Source of the DNA: Pseudomonas sp. FeN3W | GTDB taxonomy: Bacteria > Pseudomonadota > Gammaproteobacteria > Pseudomonadales > Pseudomonadaceae | Assembly (NCBI GenBank): GCA_030263805.2 | Contig: CP136010.1 | Span: 1,441,001 to 1,505,000 of the forward strand | DNA length: 64,000 nt | Direction: 5' to 3' | Shown: positions 48,487-58,105 of the stretch, piece by piece | Position numbering within the stretch: position 1 is the stretch's first letter | Layout of the letters: every line of letters starts with the position of its first letter | Translations under genes and position numbers: made by a program | Notes under the pieces: model-generated | Told to the model about the DNA's origin: nothing | Seen by the model: the letters and a program-made list of their open reading frames with translations, nothing else | Database searches by the model: none

Positions 48487-48708
48487 ATGGAGAAGTTGGC
48501 GAAAGCGTTAGGGGAACGCATCCGGACGCAGAGAAAGGCCTGTGGGATTTCTCAGGATGCGTTAGCGCTGGCCTGCAGTATCGACCGTAGCTATATGGGG
48601 CGTATCGAGCGTGGTGAAGTAAACATCACCGTCGAGAAGCTGTATCGGATCGCAAGCGAGCTTGCCTGCGATCCATCCTGCCTTATGCCTCAGTTGTCAG
48701 AGCTGTAG
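48487..48708 (+). CDS. XRE-family transcriptional regulator
   Basis: This 73-residue single HTH_3 domain includes RTQRKACGISQDALALACSI and DRSYMGRIERGEVNITVEKL. Proteins of this size commonly control adjacent restriction or toxin genes (C-protein-like). It is divergent from the helicase pair with a gap of about 105 bp and ends in an intrinsic terminator. Confidence 0.85.
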   Translation: MEKLAKALGERIRTQRKACGISQDALALACSIDRSYMGRIERGEVNITVEKLYRIASELACDPSCLMPQLSEL

Positions 48709-48793
48709 CTCCGCATCTGATCGAGAGCGGTGTCCAAGAAGGCCTGACCAGATCCGGGCCTAATTTCGCTCTCGGATGCCCCCCCCTGCTACT

Positions 48794-48824
48794 GCAGACA
48801 ATACTTGGAGGTCTGCGGCTTTTT
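48794..48824 (+). terminator. intrinsic terminator after the XRE gene
   Basis: GCAGAC (48794-48799) and GTCTGC (48811-48816) form a stem followed by GGCTTTTT. It lies 86 bp after the XRE stop. The remaining stretch to 49084 holds no recognised gene and should contain the promoter of the methyltransferase operon. Confidence 0.6.
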
Positions 48825-49084
48825 CGCATTACAGAAGCGCCTTCCTTTATCATCCCCGGCATCGTGTAGTGGTTGATTTCCCCGTTACTGGTTCAGGACA
48901 CCCGGCTGTCGCTGTCAATGGCATTAGGCATACGTCAATACTGCTGAGCAGAGCGGAGTTGCTGATGCTAACGCCAAGCCGACAGAGCAGCATGTGCCGG
49001 CCGGGGGGGATGTAGCCATTACCCAAAATCCTAGCGGCTAAAACCGCCGCCTTCGCGCATCAGCGATCTGGACAGTGGTAAACC

Positions 49085-51862
49085 ATGAATGCAGTAGAAA
49101 TTGAGTCCGCCATTTCGGACCTGGCCCTTGAGCCCTTTGACGCGGCGGAGTTCCCGTTCACCTTCCTGGCCGCGTTCGGCAACAAGGAAACCGCGCTCAA
49201 GCGCCTGCGCGCCGGCAACAACAACGCCTCGGACGTACCCGGAGGCGTACTGCTGCGCAGCAACATTCATATCGCCGCATGCGAGGCCGGCACTGTGGGC
49301 GAAACGCTCAAGGCGTTACGTGCTAGCCCGGCCACCACAAAAGCCAAAGCCAAGTTCATCCTCGCTACCGACGGGCAAACGCTGGAAGCCGAAGAGCTGA
49401 TCACGGGCGAAACCATCGCCTGCGACTACCCTGACTTTCCCAACCACTTCGGTTTTCTGCTGCCGCTGGCCGGCATCTCCACCATCAAGGAGATCAAGGA
49501 CAACCCCATCGACGTGCGCGCCACCAGCCGCCTGAACAAGCTGTACGTCGAGCTGTTGAACGAGAACCCGGACTGGGCAAAAGCCGAGCGCCGCGCCGAC
49601 ATGAACCACTTTATGGCGCGCCTGGTGTTCTGCTTTTTTGCCGAAGATACCGATATCTTCGCTGGCGATGGTCTATTTACTAGGACGGTGGAGCAGTACA
49701 GCGAGCGCGACGGCGCCAATACCCACCAGTTGCTGTCAGAAATCTTCCGCGCCATGAACATCAAGCTGGCCGAGCGCGCCACCGCTCAACCGCGCCTGCC
49801 CAGCTGGGCCAACATCTTCCCCTATGTAAATGGTGGATTGTTTTCAGGCAACACCGAAGTGCCGCGCTTTACACGCATGGCCCGTACTTACCTGCTGCAC
49901 GCCGGCAACCTCAACTGGCAAAAAATCAACCCAGATATCTTCGGCAGCATGATCCAGGCCGTGGCCGATGATGAAGAGCGCGGCGCACTCGGCATGCACT
50001 ACACCAGCGTGCCCAACATTCTGAAAGTGTTGAACCCGCTGTTTCTGGATGACCTGCGTGCTCAACTAGACTCTGCGGGCGACAACAAAGCCAAGCTGCT
50101 GAACCTGCGCAAGCGCATGGCGCGCATCCGCGTGTTTGACCCTGCCTGCGGGTCCGGCAACTTCCTGGTTATCGCCTACAAACAGATGCGCGAGATTGAG
50201 GCTGAGATCAATCGCCGCCGAGGCGAAGCTCACAATAAGTCCGAAATACCGCTGACCAATTTCCGCGGCATCGAGCTGCGTGACTTCCCGGCAGAGATTG
50301 CCCGCCTGGCGCTGATCATCGCCGAGTTTCAGTGCGATGTACTTCATCGAGGGCAGCAGGATGCCCTGGCAGAGTTTCTACCGTTAGACGCGCAGAACTG
50401 GATTGTTTGCCATAACGCCTTACAGCTGGATTGGCTGAGCGTGTGCCCACCGACCGGCACAGGGGTAAAGCTTGTCAGTGATGACCTGTTTGGAACACCT
50501 CTTCAACAAGCGGAAATTGCATTCGAGAACGAAGGTGGTGAAACCTACATCTGCGGTAATCCCCCGTACAAAGGAAGTAAGTGGCAAACCGACGAGCAGA
50601 AAAGGGATATGGCTAATGCCTGGCAGAGACACCCGAAGCTCGCCAAGACGACAGACTACGTCACAGGTTGGTTCGCAAAGCTTCTAGACTACGTTGACAG
50701 CGAGCCTAATGCCGTCGGCGCATTTGTGGCCACCAACAGCATTTGCCAGGGGCAGCAGGCAATTGATATATGGCCAGTGGCCTTTGAACGTGACTGCGAA
50801 ATTCGCTTTGCGCATACATCCTTCACATGGGCCAACCTTGCTAGCCACAATGCGGGGGTTACCGTGGTGATTGTTGGCTTAGGCAAGAAATCTGCAGTGC
50901 CGAAAAAGCTGTATCAGGATGACTTGCTCAAGCAATGCTCAGCCATTGGCCCGTATTTGGTACCAAACAGCTTGGCCTACGTCCTGAAAGCTAGCGAACC
51001 CATCGGCGAGCAATTTCCTATGTTATTCGGCAATATGCCGCGTGATGGGGGGCATCTGCTTATGGGGTCTGACTTGGGCTCGCAGATGACGGCGAACGAC
51101 ACAGTTCGGCCTTACGTAAAAGGTTTTATGGGCTCTGATGAACTCATAAACGGTAAACAGCGATATTGCCTATGGATTGGTGACGACAAGGTCGAATCTG
51201 CAAAGAAAATCGATTTCATTGCAGAACGCCTGAAGTTAGTTGTCGATAACCGCAGCATGTCTGATGCGGAATCCACCCGTCAATTTGCTCAGAAGCCTCA
51301 TCGCTTCGTCCAAATTGCAGGGTTTGCTGATAGAGACGCAATCGTGGTGGCCGCTGTTTCATCCGAGTTGCGCGAGTATCTCCCGGTTGGTTTTGTATCG
51401 GCAAATACCATTGTTAGCAACCTAGCTTTCGCCCTTTACGACGCACCACTATGGAATTTGGCGTTAATTGCTTCACGAATGCACTGGGTTTGGATAGGAA
51501 CCGTGTGTTCAAGAATGCGAACTGACTTTAGGTACTCCAATACCCTCGGCTGGAATACCTTTCCAGTTCCACTGCTCACCGAACAGAACAAGGCCGATCT
51601 GACCCGTTGCGCCGAGGACATACTGCTGGCCCGCGAAGCCCACTTCCCCGCCACCATCGCCGACCTGTACGCCCCGGACAGCATGCCGGACAACCTGCGT
51701 CGCGCGCACGAGCGCAACGATGAAGTGTTGGAACGCATCTATATCGGTCGTCGGTTTAGAAACGACACCGAACGGCTGGAAAAGCTGTTTGATCTCTACA
51801 CCAAAATGACAGCAGACACCGCAAAAACCTCGCCGAAAAAGCCAAGAGGGAAAAAGGCATGA
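49085..51862 (+). CDS. MmeI-like class I DNA methyltransferase
   Basis: The 925-residue protein has an N-terminal MmeI_N-like region (TFLAAFGNKETALKRLRAGN; FILATDGQTLEAEELITGE), then a helical spacer. The adenine-methyltransferase core has motif I FDPACGSGNFLVIAYKQ (about 355-371) and motif IV NPPY (about 493-496), and is followed by a target-recognition domain. I do not see a convincing PD-(D/E)xK nuclease motif, so DNA cleavage is probably supplied by the downstream genes. It is first in an operon with a helicase and a GIY-YIG nuclease. Confidence 0.85.
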   Translation: MNAVEIESAISDLALEPFDAAEFPFTFLAAFGNKETALKRLRAGNNNASDVPGGVLLRSNIHIAACEAGTVGETLKALRASPATTKAKAKFILATDGQTLEAEELITGETIACDYPDFPNHFGFLLPLAGISTIKEIKDNPIDVRATSRLNKLYVELLNENPDWAKAERRADMNHFMARLVFCFFAEDTDIFAGDGLFTRTVEQYSERDGANTHQLLSEIFRAMNIKLAERATAQPRLPSWANIFPYVNGGLFSGNTEVPRFTRMARTYLLHAGNLNWQKINPDIFGSMIQAVADDEERGALGMHYTSVPNILKVLNPLFLDDLRAQLDSAGDNKAKLLNLRKRMARIRVFDPACGSGNFLVIAYKQMREIEAEINRRRGEAHNKSEIPLTNFRGIELRDFPAEIARLALIIAEFQCDVLHRGQQDALAEFLPLDAQNWIVCHNALQLDWLSVCPPTGTGVKLVSDDLFGTPLQQAEIAFENEGGETYICGNPPYKGSKWQTDEQKRDMANAWQRHPKLAKTTDYVTGWFAKLLDYVDSEPNAVGAFVATNSICQGQQAIDIWPVAFERDCEIRFAHTSFTWANLASHNAGVTVVIVGLGKKSAVPKKLYQDDLLKQCSAIGPYLVPNSLAYVLKASEPIGEQFPMLFGNMPRDGGHLLMGSDLGSQMTANDTVRPYVKGFMGSDELINGKQRYCLWIGDDKVESAKKIDFIAERLKLVVDNRSMSDAESTRQFAQKPHRFVQIAGFADRDAIVVAAVSSELREYLPVGFVSANTIVSNLAFALYDAPLWNLALIASRMHWVWIGTVCSRMRTDFRYSNTLGWNTFPVPLLTEQNKADLTRCAEDILLAREAHFPATIADLYAPDSMPDNLRRAHERNDEVLERIYIGRRFRNDTERLEKLFDLYTKMTADTAKTSPKKPRGKKA

Positions 51863-51960
51863 GCGATACCCCTGCTAGCCAGACCACCCCCCCCCGAAGG
51901 CTACGGCGAGTAGTTAGCTGATCTCAAAGGCCGCATCCAAAATGCCCAGGCGACGGCACT
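51859..51960 (+). pseudogene. vestige of a DUF1016/YhcG-type nuclease gene
   Basis: An ATG overlapping the methyltransferase stop (ATGA) opens MSDTPASQTTPP. After a 9-base C run, one frame reads EGYGE, a TAG stop, then LADLKGRIQNAQATAL. This resembles the start of DUF1016 (YhcG, PDDEXK) proteins, which begin ...YW.L...I..A...A...VN. Only about 30 codons remain. It suggests that an extra nuclease gene once stood between the methyltransferase and the helicase. The match is short and unconfirmed. Confidence 0.4.
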
Positions 51961-51980
51961 CTCATGGAGGAAGAATCACA

Positions 51981-54092
51981 GTGACTAACACTACCAACCC
52001 GACCAACAGCTACACGGTGCCATCGGTATCCATTGCCACTGCGCACACTGGGGCATCCAGCAAGGCCAATGAGCTGGGCATGCGTACCATGCAGGAACGC
52101 GCCTATACCAAGCGCGGCGAACAGTATCTGCTGATCAAATCCCCACCGGCATCTGGAAAGTCCCGCGCCCTGATGTTTATCGCCTTGGACAAGCTCCATA
52201 ACCAAGGACTGCAACAGGCCATCGTCGTAGTGCCGGAGCGCTCCATTGGTGGCAGCTTTGCCGATGAGCCGTTGAGCCAGCACGGTTTCTACTGGGACTG
52301 GCAGGTGGCCCCTCAGTGGAACCTGTGCAATGCCCCTGGCATCGATGAGCCGCGTGTGGCCAAGTCCAAGGTTGATGCCGTGCGCGCCTTCCTGAATAGC
52401 GGCGACAGGGTGTTGGTCTGCACCCATGCCACCTTCCGCTTTGCCGTGGAAGAGTTGGGCATTGACGCCTTCGACAACCGCCTGATTGCCATCGACGAGT
52501 TCCACCACGTTTCCGCCAACCCGGACAACAAGCTGGGCAGCCAACTAAGCGCGTTTATCAACCGCGACAAGGTGCATCTGGTGGCCATGACAGGTTCCTA
52601 CTTCCGTGGCGACAGCGAGGCCGTGCTGGCACCGTCGGAAGAGAACAAATTTGAGACAGTGACGTACACCTACTACGAGCAGCTCAACGGCTATCGCTGG
52701 CTCAAGTCGCTGGATATTGGCTACTTCTTCTACACCGGAAGGTACGTGGATGCGGTCGCCAAGGTGCTGGACCCGGCGCTGAAAACCATCGTCCACATTC
52801 CAAACGTAAATGCCCGCGAGAGCCTCAAGGACAAGGAGCGCGAGGTTAACGAGATCATGAGCGCGCTCGGTGAGTGGCAGGGTGTAGACCCGGCCACCGG
52901 CTTTCACCTTATCAATGCCAAGGACGGCCGCACGCTGAGAGTGGCCGACCTGGTGGATGACAGCGACGCAGCCAGACGCTCCAAAGTGCTCGGCGCGCTG
53001 AAAGATCCGGCGCAGAAGAACAACCGTGACAACGTGGATGTGATCATCGCGCTGGGCATGGCGAAAGAAGGCTTTGACTGGATCTGGTGCGAACATGCTC
53101 TGACCATAGGCTACCGTTCGAGCCTGACCGAAATCGTGCAAATCATTGGCCGCGCCACCCGCGATGCCGAGGGTAAGGAGCGCTCGCGCTTCACCAACCT
53201 GATCGCCGAACCTATGGCAGATCAAGCAGCCGTTGCTGAGGCAGTGAACGATATGCTCAAGGCCATTTCCGCCAGCCTGCTGATGGAACAGGTGCTGGCC
53301 CCGCGCTATGAGTTCACACCGAAAGATACCGGCCCGAAAGAAGGCTTCAATTACGGACCGGAGGGGTATCAAAAGGGTGGCACCAACCTGGGTGTGAATG
53401 AAACCACGGGCCAGTTCCATGTCGAGATCAATGGCCTGACCACACCGCAAAGCACAGAAGCCACGCGCATTTGCAAAGAAGACTTGAACGAAGTGGTGAC
53501 CAGCTTCCTGCAGGATAAAACCGTGCTGGAGCGTGGCCTGTTTGACAAGGAAAACACCTTGCCGGAAGAACTGACCCAGCTGCGCATGGGCAAGATCGTT
53601 CGCGAGCGTTATCCCGACTTGAGCGACGTCGACCAGGAAGCCATCCGCCAACACGCCATCGCAGCCATGAACATTACCCAACAGGCCAAGCTGGTTCTAG
53701 CGCAGGCTGATGCTAACGGTAGCGACAACGTGCAGGGCAGTACCGCACTGCTGGATGGCGTGCGCAAGTTCGTTAACGTGCGCGAGCTGGACATTGATCT
53801 GATCGACCGCATCAACCCCTTCGATGCCGCCTATGCGGTACTGGCGAAGGCGATGGATGAAAAATCCCTTCGCCAGGTGCAGGCAAGCATTGCTGCCAAG
53901 AAGGTGAGCATTCCCGAAGACGAAGCACGAGAACTGGCAAAACGTGCTCTGCAGTTCAAGAACGAGCGTGGCCGCCTGCCCGACATAAACTCTGCTGATG
54001 CCTGGGAAAAGCGCATGGCCGAAGGTGTAGCTGCGTTGGCACGCTACCGCGCCCAGGCCAAAGCGGCACAGGGGGAACCCGCCAATGGCTGA
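51981..54092 (+). CDS. DEAD/DEAH helicase of the methyltransferase operon
   Basis: The 703-residue SF2 helicase has Walker A KSPPASGKSRA (about 50-60), DEAH-like AIDEFHHVS (about 172), motif III AMTGSYFRGD and motif V/VI MAKEGFDWIW...QIIGRATRDAEG. The C-terminal 350 residues are unrecognised. The start is GTG 51981, with GGAGGAA at 51966-51972; the upstream ATG lacks such a site. It overlaps the GIY-YIG gene by 8 bp. Type I and type III restriction systems likewise pair a methylase with an SF2 translocase. Confidence 0.85.
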   Translation: MTNTTNPTNSYTVPSVSIATAHTGASSKANELGMRTMQERAYTKRGEQYLLIKSPPASGKSRALMFIALDKLHNQGLQQAIVVVPERSIGGSFADEPLSQHGFYWDWQVAPQWNLCNAPGIDEPRVAKSKVDAVRAFLNSGDRVLVCTHATFRFAVEELGIDAFDNRLIAIDEFHHVSANPDNKLGSQLSAFINRDKVHLVAMTGSYFRGDSEAVLAPSEENKFETVTYTYYEQLNGYRWLKSLDIGYFFYTGRYVDAVAKVLDPALKTIVHIPNVNARESLKDKEREVNEIMSALGEWQGVDPATGFHLINAKDGRTLRVADLVDDSDAARRSKVLGALKDPAQKNNRDNVDVIIALGMAKEGFDWIWCEHALTIGYRSSLTEIVQIIGRATRDAEGKERSRFTNLIAEPMADQAAVAEAVNDMLKAISASLLMEQVLAPRYEFTPKDTGPKEGFNYGPEGYQKGGTNLGVNETTGQFHVEINGLTTPQSTEATRICKEDLNEVVTSFLQDKTVLERGLFDKENTLPEELTQLRMGKIVRERYPDLSDVDQEAIRQHAIAAMNITQQAKLVLAQADANGSDNVQGSTALLDGVRKFVNVRELDIDLIDRINPFDAAYAVLAKAMDEKSLRQVQASIAAKKVSIPEDEARELAKRALQFKNERGRLPDINSADAWEKRMAEGVAALARYRAQAKAAQGEPANG

Positions 54093-55275
54093 TATGAACG
54101 ATGACGACCTGCTGGATGCGTTGGGGGTAGAAGTCCCCACGCTCAAGACAACCACTCGAACCCCTCGCGAAGAACGCATCATCGCTGGCTTCGAGGACAT
54201 TCAGCGCTTCTACCAGACCCACCACCGCGCCCCACTGCATGGCGAAGACCGCGACATCTTCGAGCGCTTGTATGCCGTACGCCTGGATCAGCTGCGCAAG
54301 CTGCCGGAGGCACAAACCCTACTGGCCGGCCTGGATAGTCACGGCCTACTGTCAGGCAGTGCGGTCGCCGCTGTAAATGTGGATGACCTGGATGAGGACG
54401 CCTTGCTCGCCGAGCTGGGCATAGGCAGTGAGTCCGTCGACCAGGACGATATCACAGTGCTGCGACATGTGCGTTCCAGCGCGGCAATCAAGGCGGCAGA
54501 AGAAATTGCCGCTCGAAACCCATGTAAAGACTTCGAGAAGTTCAAGCCACTGTTTGATGAGGTGGAATCGGGCCTCAAGAAGAAATTGTGGGTAACCAAG
54601 CCCTTTGGCAAGAACGCGAGCATCGAGGCCGGGGACTTCTTCATTTTGAGCGGACTCATTGCCTATGTCGCCGAGGTGGGCGATACCTACAAGACGCCGA
54701 ATGCGGAGATGAATGGGCGCTTGCGCGTCATCTACTCAAATGAGACGGAAAGCGATCTGCTATTACGATCCTTGCAGCGGGCGCTCTACAAAGACAGTGA
54801 CGGGCGTGCCGGATCTCGGCTTATCAAGGTAGATTCCGGCCCGCTGTTCAGCGACATAACCGAGCCGGACGACATCGAGACTGGCACTATCTATGTGCTG
54901 CGCAGCCAGTCCAGCCACCCATTCGTATCCAAACACCGCGAGCTGATCCACAAGATTGGCGTGACCGGTGGCAAGGTGGAAACCCGCATCGCGGCAGCTG
55001 CGAAAGATGCCACCTACCTGCTGGCCGATGTGGAGGTGGTCGCTACTTACAAGCTGCACAATCTGAACCGCACGAGGCTGGAAAATATTTTCCATCGCCT
55101 GTTCGGCGCAGCGCAGCTGGACTTGACCATCGAAGACCGCTTCGGCAATCCGGTCAAGCCGAGGGAATGGTTCCTAGTACCACTGCATGTGATTGATGAA
55201 GCAGTTGAGCGTATTCGGGATGGATCGATTACCGGTGTAGCGTATGACCCGCAAACGGCTCGCCTGGTCAGCTAA
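54085..55275 (+). CDS. GIY-YIG (T5orf172/MUG113-type) nuclease
   Basis: The 396-residue protein has an N-terminal helical part (about 1-120) and a C-terminal GIY-YIG-like domain (about 270-360) in the T5orf172 style: GTIYVLRSQSSHPFV, HKIGVTGGKVETRI (with the conserved Lys/Arg) and NRTRLENIFHRLFG with the metal-binding Glu. It probably cuts DNA. It is the last gene of the methyltransferase-helicase operon, so it likely provides the cleavage activity of a restriction-like system. Confidence 0.8.
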   Translation: MADMNDDDLLDALGVEVPTLKTTTRTPREERIIAGFEDIQRFYQTHHRAPLHGEDRDIFERLYAVRLDQLRKLPEAQTLLAGLDSHGLLSGSAVAAVNVDDLDEDALLAELGIGSESVDQDDITVLRHVRSSAAIKAAEEIAARNPCKDFEKFKPLFDEVESGLKKKLWVTKPFGKNASIEAGDFFILSGLIAYVAEVGDTYKTPNAEMNGRLRVIYSNETESDLLLRSLQRALYKDSDGRAGSRLIKVDSGPLFSDITEPDDIETGTIYVLRSQSSHPFVSKHRELIHKIGVTGGKVETRIAAAAKDATYLLADVEVVATYKLHNLNRTRLENIFHRLFGAAQLDLTIEDRFGNPVKPREWFLVPLHVIDEAVERIRDGSITGVAYDPQTARLVS

Positions 55276-55300
55276 GGCGCAGCTAAATCGTGATGATCAA

Positions 55301-55332
55301 ATCCGGGCGAAAGCCAGTCTATTTGCCCGGAT
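55301..55332. other. dyad downstream of the GIY-YIG gene
   Basis: ATCCGGGC (55301-55308) and GCCCGGAT (55325-55332) form an 8-bp stem with a 16-base loop. There is no U-tract, so it is not a clear terminator. It may be part of the operon's 3' end or of a recombination junction. Confidence 0.3.
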
Positions 55333-55395
55333 GCCCCGGGCTGCAGAGTATATGCGTGCTTGCCACGTCATAGTCGACGGCGGTGTGCAATAGTT

Positions 55396-55806
55396 TTAGC
55401 CATTATGTATCTCTTCCGGCCTTTTCTTAACCAAGGCATAGAGATCTAGGTTGGGAATTGCACTTGCGTTCAATAGCATCCTCTCAATCATACGGAGTTG
55501 CTCTGCATTATTCTTTCTGAGTACCGCAACCTCAGCCTTCAAGTGCTCTATTTGCTCCACCAGCTTTACTTCAGAAGCAGTTATCTTTGTGTAAAGGGAA
55601 GGCGTTGCGCCACGAAGTTGAGCTTTTTTGTTCTTATATGATGTATTTATACCCACATAAGTGCAGAGGGTTTGCCTAGTCGTTTTTATGCCGATCTCAA
55701 GTTCGACCTTAGCCACCAGAGCATCCCACGTCAGTTTACCTACCCACTTGGCCAACATAATCTCAATTTTACGCTGCTGCTGAGCAGATATTTTTGGCAC
55801 TACCAC
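55396..55806 (-). CDS. ginD: GinD-type small accessory protein
   Basis: The product of about 136 residues is homologous by eye to the 27197-27637 protein (PKIS.....RKIE, TTRQTL, YKNKKAQLR). It has a coiled-coil segment VKLVEQIEHLKAEVAVLRKN. I start at GTG 55806 because AAGGAGAGG lies just upstream (55821-55813); the longer TTG start at 55833 would also encode this site. It follows ginC with overlapping signals. Confidence 0.8.
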   Translation of the reverse strand: MVVPKISAQQQRKIEIMLAKWVGKLTWDALVAKVELEIGIKTTRQTLCTYVGINTSYKNKKAQLRGATPSLYTKITASEVKLVEQIEHLKAEVAVLRKNNAEQLRMIERMLLNASAIPNLDLYALVKKRPEEIHNG

Positions 55807-55807
55807 G

Positions 55808-58105
55808 TCACACCTCTCCTTCAGACAGGCCAAAAGACGATAAAAGAGAACGCAGTTGAGGATTTACCTCAGGAGTAACGCTCGGATTTTTTTCTTCAAT
55901 GATACCCTTCAAGTGTGCTTCATAATCAGGAATAGCACTTGCAACTCTTTTAACTTCCATTGTACTTGTGTCAGTCAAGAAAAACTCCGAACCACTATTA
56001 GAGTAACGAATGACTGTCCCCACGGGGCAATCCCTCATTAATTCAATCAAAGAAGACAGAATGCAAACATTCTGGGAGTGAATAACATACCATTGCTGCA
56101 TTGCTCGGGAGATGGCCAAGCGCGTGTCACATTCAACTGCATTCAACCTCGCCATTTGAAAAGATAAATCTTTTTCAAATAGAGCTACTGCCTTCTCATC
56201 ACCAGCCACATGACATGCCTCCGAACACATAAAGCATTGCGAGACAAAATCATTTAAATAATTACAAGGGGAAACATTTAGATTCTGAGTACATAGCCCC
56301 GTAGATGTGATAGATGCAGGCAGATTCGTGGCCTTTATAAGCTCCTCTTGGGAAACAACTCGAATTGAACTAATGTCAGTTTCTGAGGGATTCATTATTG
56401 CACTAACCCTACTCACCTTGTCCTCATGACTCGTGTGAATGTAAGTGTGAGTTTGCTCAGAACTTTTTCTGCCCGACCAAGCAGTGATTATTTCTACCGG
56501 AATGCCACTTTGGTCAGCAAGGGTATTTGAGAAATGTCGAAGGCTGTGCGGTGTGAGACGTAGCTCTGCCGAAAAACCGTAATCTTCAAAGATTGATAAA
56601 TAATCATACGACCGACCAATTAACCTACGCGCAACCGACGAGCCTAGCGACGCTAAAGGAACTACTGCATACTTTGTTGTATAAAATGACTTACTCCCGC
56701 TCTGCACGCCGTTGGACGCCCCATATAGCCAACTACCTAGGAAGCAGAACATTGCGTCTTTCAGGCTAATACATGAGTCACCGGATGAGTAGGAAAGAGG
56801 GAACTCTGGCAAAAATGTTTTTTTATAATAAGATATCCACCATTCCTGCACTTCCCTGACAGTAACAGTGACCTTATCGTGAAAAACTTTAGGCATGTAT
56901 ACGTAGTCAAATAAGTATGGCAACGCAGACAATTTAGCACTTCTAACCTGAGACACGGATAGACGATCGTCAGCCAACAGCGAACATATCGGCTTATCCT
57001 CGAAGAACCTCCACCGGTTGTAAGATTTAATAGCAGCAAGATCAACCCCCTCTTTTAGCACTGGGACACGATCATGGCGGTTATAAAATCCTAAAGCGTA
57101 GCCTAAAGTAAAAAGATTTGGCGCTAGATCTAGAGGCAGATTACACTCTAGCTCAGGTGATATCTTGAAATCCCCAAGCAAATCCCTCAAACTACGACTT
57201 GGCTTTTCATAAAAGCGGCATAGAATCCTTGCAGGCTCGCATGCATTATAAAAAAAATTTATAGCTTTGTTTGCATGCCTAGCCAAGACTGCAAGCAGGT
57301 GAGTTTTATTGTCAGGATATCCTTTACTACCAACCCAATTTAGATAATAAACCGACTCTCCACCAACTTCAGAATAAGAGTTCAACCGCTGCTTAGTAAG
57401 AAGAGGTATTTCAGCTGCCATCCGATTAGGAGAGGCCAAAGACAGAAGCGCAAATGTTACAACTAGCGCATCATGCATTTTTATATTTTCAATACGCTTA
57501 GGAACACCTTCATCACTAACACTCTCAAAAATTTTCGAAAAAATAGAGCTCAATGCCAGCAAGGATTCAATATTCGGAAGTTTATCTAATGAACTATCAA
57601 GCTGAGCATGACCTGTCCTGTCTCTTTTATCAGAGCTTTTGATATTAATCGCACGAATTAAGCCTTTAGAATGACAAAACGAGAGAAAGTAGCGTAAACG
57701 ACTTGAAGAACTATCACCCAAATTAAGAGCACGAATGGTAGCTTCTGACTGAGCATGCAAGTCACCATCCATGTGCGACAAGAATTTTCTAGCAATCGCC
57801 ACCCGAGCCTTTTTTTCGCCAGCAGATAGTGATGTAGCCGCTAACTCTATAATCCACCCTTTAATTAGGTATGAGTAAGGATAAGGAAGAGCGTCACTAG
57901 GACGTCCCCCTGCATTACCCTTCCCCTTGCGACCATGTAGCCCACATAAATATCTAGTACGTCTACCTGTATTTGGATCAATGTAATACCAAATCAGATC
58001 ATCAAGTTCAGCTCTTTTACCAGACTGCCCTTCAAATTGCTCTAGATCAAAATTTCTAATCTCAAGAGTTAGCTGCTCCAGACGGCTTAAGTAAAAATTA
58101 ATCAT
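55808..58105 (-). CDS. ginC: GinC-type large tyrosine recombinase
   Basis: The 765-residue intact protein's catalytic part shows HSLRHFSNTLADQSGIPVEI and the terminal Tyr in TYIHTSHEDK. A cysteine motif CFMCSEACH lies about 100 residues from the end. The first catalytic Arg is around SPNRMAAEIPLL. It overlaps ginB by 8 bp. AT-rich, unlike the flanking chromosome. Confidence 0.85.
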   Translation of the reverse strand: MINFYLSRLEQLTLEIRNFDLEQFEGQSGKRAELDDLIWYYIDPNTGRRTRYLCGLHGRKGKGNAGGRPSDALPYPYSYLIKGWIIELAATSLSAGEKKARVAIARKFLSHMDGDLHAQSEATIRALNLGDSSSSRLRYFLSFCHSKGLIRAINIKSSDKRDRTGHAQLDSSLDKLPNIESLLALSSIFSKIFESVSDEGVPKRIENIKMHDALVVTFALLSLASPNRMAAEIPLLTKQRLNSYSEVGGESVYYLNWVGSKGYPDNKTHLLAVLARHANKAINFFYNACEPARILCRFYEKPSRSLRDLLGDFKISPELECNLPLDLAPNLFTLGYALGFYNRHDRVPVLKEGVDLAAIKSYNRWRFFEDKPICSLLADDRLSVSQVRSAKLSALPYLFDYVYMPKVFHDKVTVTVREVQEWWISYYKKTFLPEFPLSYSSGDSCISLKDAMFCFLGSWLYGASNGVQSGSKSFYTTKYAVVPLASLGSSVARRLIGRSYDYLSIFEDYGFSAELRLTPHSLRHFSNTLADQSGIPVEIITAWSGRKSSEQTHTYIHTSHEDKVSRVSAIMNPSETDISSIRVVSQEELIKATNLPASITSTGLCTQNLNVSPCNYLNDFVSQCFMCSEACHVAGDEKAVALFEKDLSFQMARLNAVECDTRLAISRAMQQWYVIHSQNVCILSSLIELMRDCPVGTVIRYSNSGSEFFLTDTSTMEVKRVASAIPDYEAHLKGIIEEKNPSVTPEVNPQLRSLLSSFGLSEGEV

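Noticed and set aside
52545..53681. 378-codon minus-strand frame within the helicase gene
   Set aside because: Antisense shadow of the GC-rich helicase gene, which has all SF2 motifs.
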